DNA of 64,000 nucleotides from Viridothelium virens (Eukaryota > Ascomycota > Dothideomycetes > Trypetheliales > Trypetheliaceae), in assembly GCA_010094025.1 (NCBI GenBank), contig ML991825.1, positions 124,001 through 188,000 on the forward strand, written 5' to 3'. A program made the position numbers and the translations under genes. This document shows, in pieces, positions 62,716 to 64,000 of this stretch; positions within the stretch are counted from its first letter, which is position 1, and the number at the start of each line of letters is the position of its first letter. Under the pieces are notes generated by a model. The model made no database searches, was not told where the DNA came from, and was given only the letters and a program-made list of their open reading frames with translations.

Positions 62716-64000
62716 ATGGATCCGGTGACTGCGATCGGCTTGGCAACCAACGTTGCTCAACTAGTGGAAATCTCGTGGAAAATCGTGTCAAAGAGCCATG
62801 AAATCTATAGACACGGCGCTCTGCCAGAGCATCGGGAAACTAAAGCGGTGACCACAGACCTGCAAAATGTGAATAATAAGCTACTCGAATTTTGGTACAG
62901 AGCTGAAAAGGATAAAACCACGACTGACGACGATGAGTCTCTCCGTCGGCTATGCGAGTCTTCAAATCAGATCGCGAACGTGCTGATCAAACGACTCAGA
63001 ACTCTTGAGCCTGGTGATGAGTACCGTAGCTGGAAGAGCCTACGGCAGGCACTCAAGTCAGTGTGGCTTAAAAGCGAGATTGACGAAACCGCCGCCCGAT
63101 TGCAGGCTTATCGTACACAGTTGAACACGCGCATCTTAATGTCATTGAATGACAAGATCGACCGCCTTGATGGAAATTCCAAGGGCATCATGACCAACCT
63201 CGCCGAGAATCGAGCTCTTCTAAACGTCAATCAAGAGATTCACACCCAATACCTCACAAAGTTAATCACCGCTCAACGTGATAAGACACGGGGCATACTT
63301 GCTGATCTGGCCAAGGTCAACCGAGCTCCCAGGTCTTTAGTACCTCACCCAATGGAGGCGATTTCGCAGCCTAAGGACTATGACCCGCGCCTTGTAGTAC
63401 TTGAGGCGGCGAGTGAGCGGAATATTGCGACGCTACGGCGCGCTTTGCGGGAAGATCCCTCAGCTATCTTTGCTTCCACTGATTCTGGTCAGACCGCACT
63501 TCACTTTGCAGCCAGTGTCGGCGATGCGGACTTGGTAGCGTATCTGATCCGCAACGGTGCAAGAATCAATCCTGATGATGACGAGGGCAGGATCCCTCTC
63601 CATTGCGGTGTGGAATCCGGATCAGATACCGTTGTACGGGCGTTAATTGCAAAAGGGGCCGACGTGTCGGCCAAAGACGCTCAAGGGCACACTCCTCGGG
63701 ATCTATGCAGTCCTTCGACTCTTCTGGAGTGGACCGTCACTCATGGTGCTCATATCGAAACAAAGGATAATGAAGGATGCTCGGCGCTCTTTCACTTCAC
63801 CGAGCAAGGCGATGTCGAAGCTGTCTGCACGCTGCTAGACCAGGATGCTGATAAGGAAACCATTGGCAGATTGAATCGAACCCCGCTATTAGAAGCAGCC
63901 AGACAAGGTCACGTAGAGATCGCCCAGCTCCTCCTCGCACGAGGCGCAGATGTGCATCAAGTTGACCACATCAACGAAACCGCGCTAGTGATCGCTGGCT
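62716..64000 (+). CDS. N-domain plus ankyrin-repeat protein, 3' end beyond window
   Basis: Frame open from the ATG at 62716 to the window edge (428 codons). N-terminal region MDPVTAIGLATNVAQLVEISWKI, KAVTTDLQNVNNKLLEF, LRRLCESSNQIANVLIKRL and ETAARLQAYRTQLNTRILMSL is the helical fungal STAND N-terminal (Helo-like/PF17111-type) domain. From about residue 235 come ankyrin repeats: SGQTALHFAASVGDADLVAYLIRNGARIN, EGRIPLHCGVESGSDTVVRALIAKGADVS, ...GCSALFHFTEQGDVEAVCTLL and RTPLLEAARQGHVEIAQLLLARGADVH. It lacks a NACHT or NB-ARC domain between the two, at least up to the edge. Such proteins belong to fungal non-self recognition or signalling repertoires; a role in the cluster is not implied. It marks the probable right border of the cluster. 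Confidence 0.85.
   Translation, partial: MDPVTAIGLATNVAQLVEISWKIVSKSHEIYRHGALPEHRETKAVTTDLQNVNNKLLEFWYRAEKDKTTTDDDESLRRLCESSNQIANVLIKRLRTLEPGDEYRSWKSLRQALKSVWLKSEIDETAARLQAYRTQLNTRILMSLNDKIDRLDGNSKGIMTNLAENRALLNVNQEIHTQYLTKLITAQRDKTRGILADLAKVNRAPRSLVPHPMEAISQPKDYDPRLVVLEAASERNIATLRRALREDPSAIFASTDSGQTALHFAASVGDADLVAYLIRNGARINPDDDEGRIPLHCGVESGSDTVVRALIAKGADVSAKDAQGHTPRDLCSPSTLLEWTVTHGAHIETKDNEGCSALFHFTEQGDVEAVCTLLDQDADKETIGRLNRTPLLEAARQGHVEIAQLLLARGADVHQVDHINETALVIAG

Overview
The window comes from a filamentous ascomycete (Pezizomycotina). Genes carry many short introns (about 45-90 nt, GTRNGT...YAG type), intergenic gaps are short, there are clear orthologues of fungal housekeeping genes (MPS1, NSA2, mitochondrial bL21), and several protein families are typical of Pezizomycotina (DUF7730, DUF7708, STAND/ankyrin proteins, a multimodular NRPS). 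I cannot fix the class or species from sequence alone. I saw no tRNA, rRNA or CRISPR array.

Region 1 (1 to about 16.3 kb) is a conserved backbone: a Ser/Thr-rich fungal protein, a secreted GH16 enzyme, a seven-exon thiolase-like enzyme, the spindle-checkpoint kinase MPS1, the ribosome-biogenesis factor NSA2 divergent from mitochondrial ribosomal protein bL21m, and a DUF7730 protein. Region 2 (about 16.7 to 33 kb) is accessory: a secreted metallo-endopeptidase-like protein with an altered zinc motif, a Cys-rich secreted protein, a broken adenylosuccinate synthetase copy, a stand-alone GARS copy lacking the usual AIRS half, an AAA+ ATPase and a DUF7708 protein.

Region 3 (33.5 to 62 kb) looks like a non-ribosomal peptide biosynthetic cluster: SAM methyltransferase, short-chain dehydrogenase, FAD monooxygenase, sugar-type MFS transporter, cytochrome P450, 2-oxoglutarate/Fe(II) oxygenase and a single 16.3-kb uninterrupted NRPS gene of 5420 residues. 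The NRPS reads A-T-C five times. It has no starting condensation domain, no epimerisation, methylation or thioesterase domain, and ends in a condensation-like domain with SHxxxDG in place of HHxxxDG, the signature known for fungal macrocyclising CT domains. The simplest inference is a pentapeptide, probably cyclised, then oxidised and possibly methylated by the neighbouring enzymes. The divergent P450/transporter promoter contains a roughly 50-bp imperfect inverted repeat that places one CGG-rich motif in sense orientation upstream of each gene, a candidate regulator site.

The right edge holds the start of an N-domain plus ankyrin-repeat protein, divergent from the NRPS and running off the window. 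Exon coordinates were worked out by eye from splice signals and frame continuity; where I state that lengths sum to a multiple of three, the model is self-consistent.
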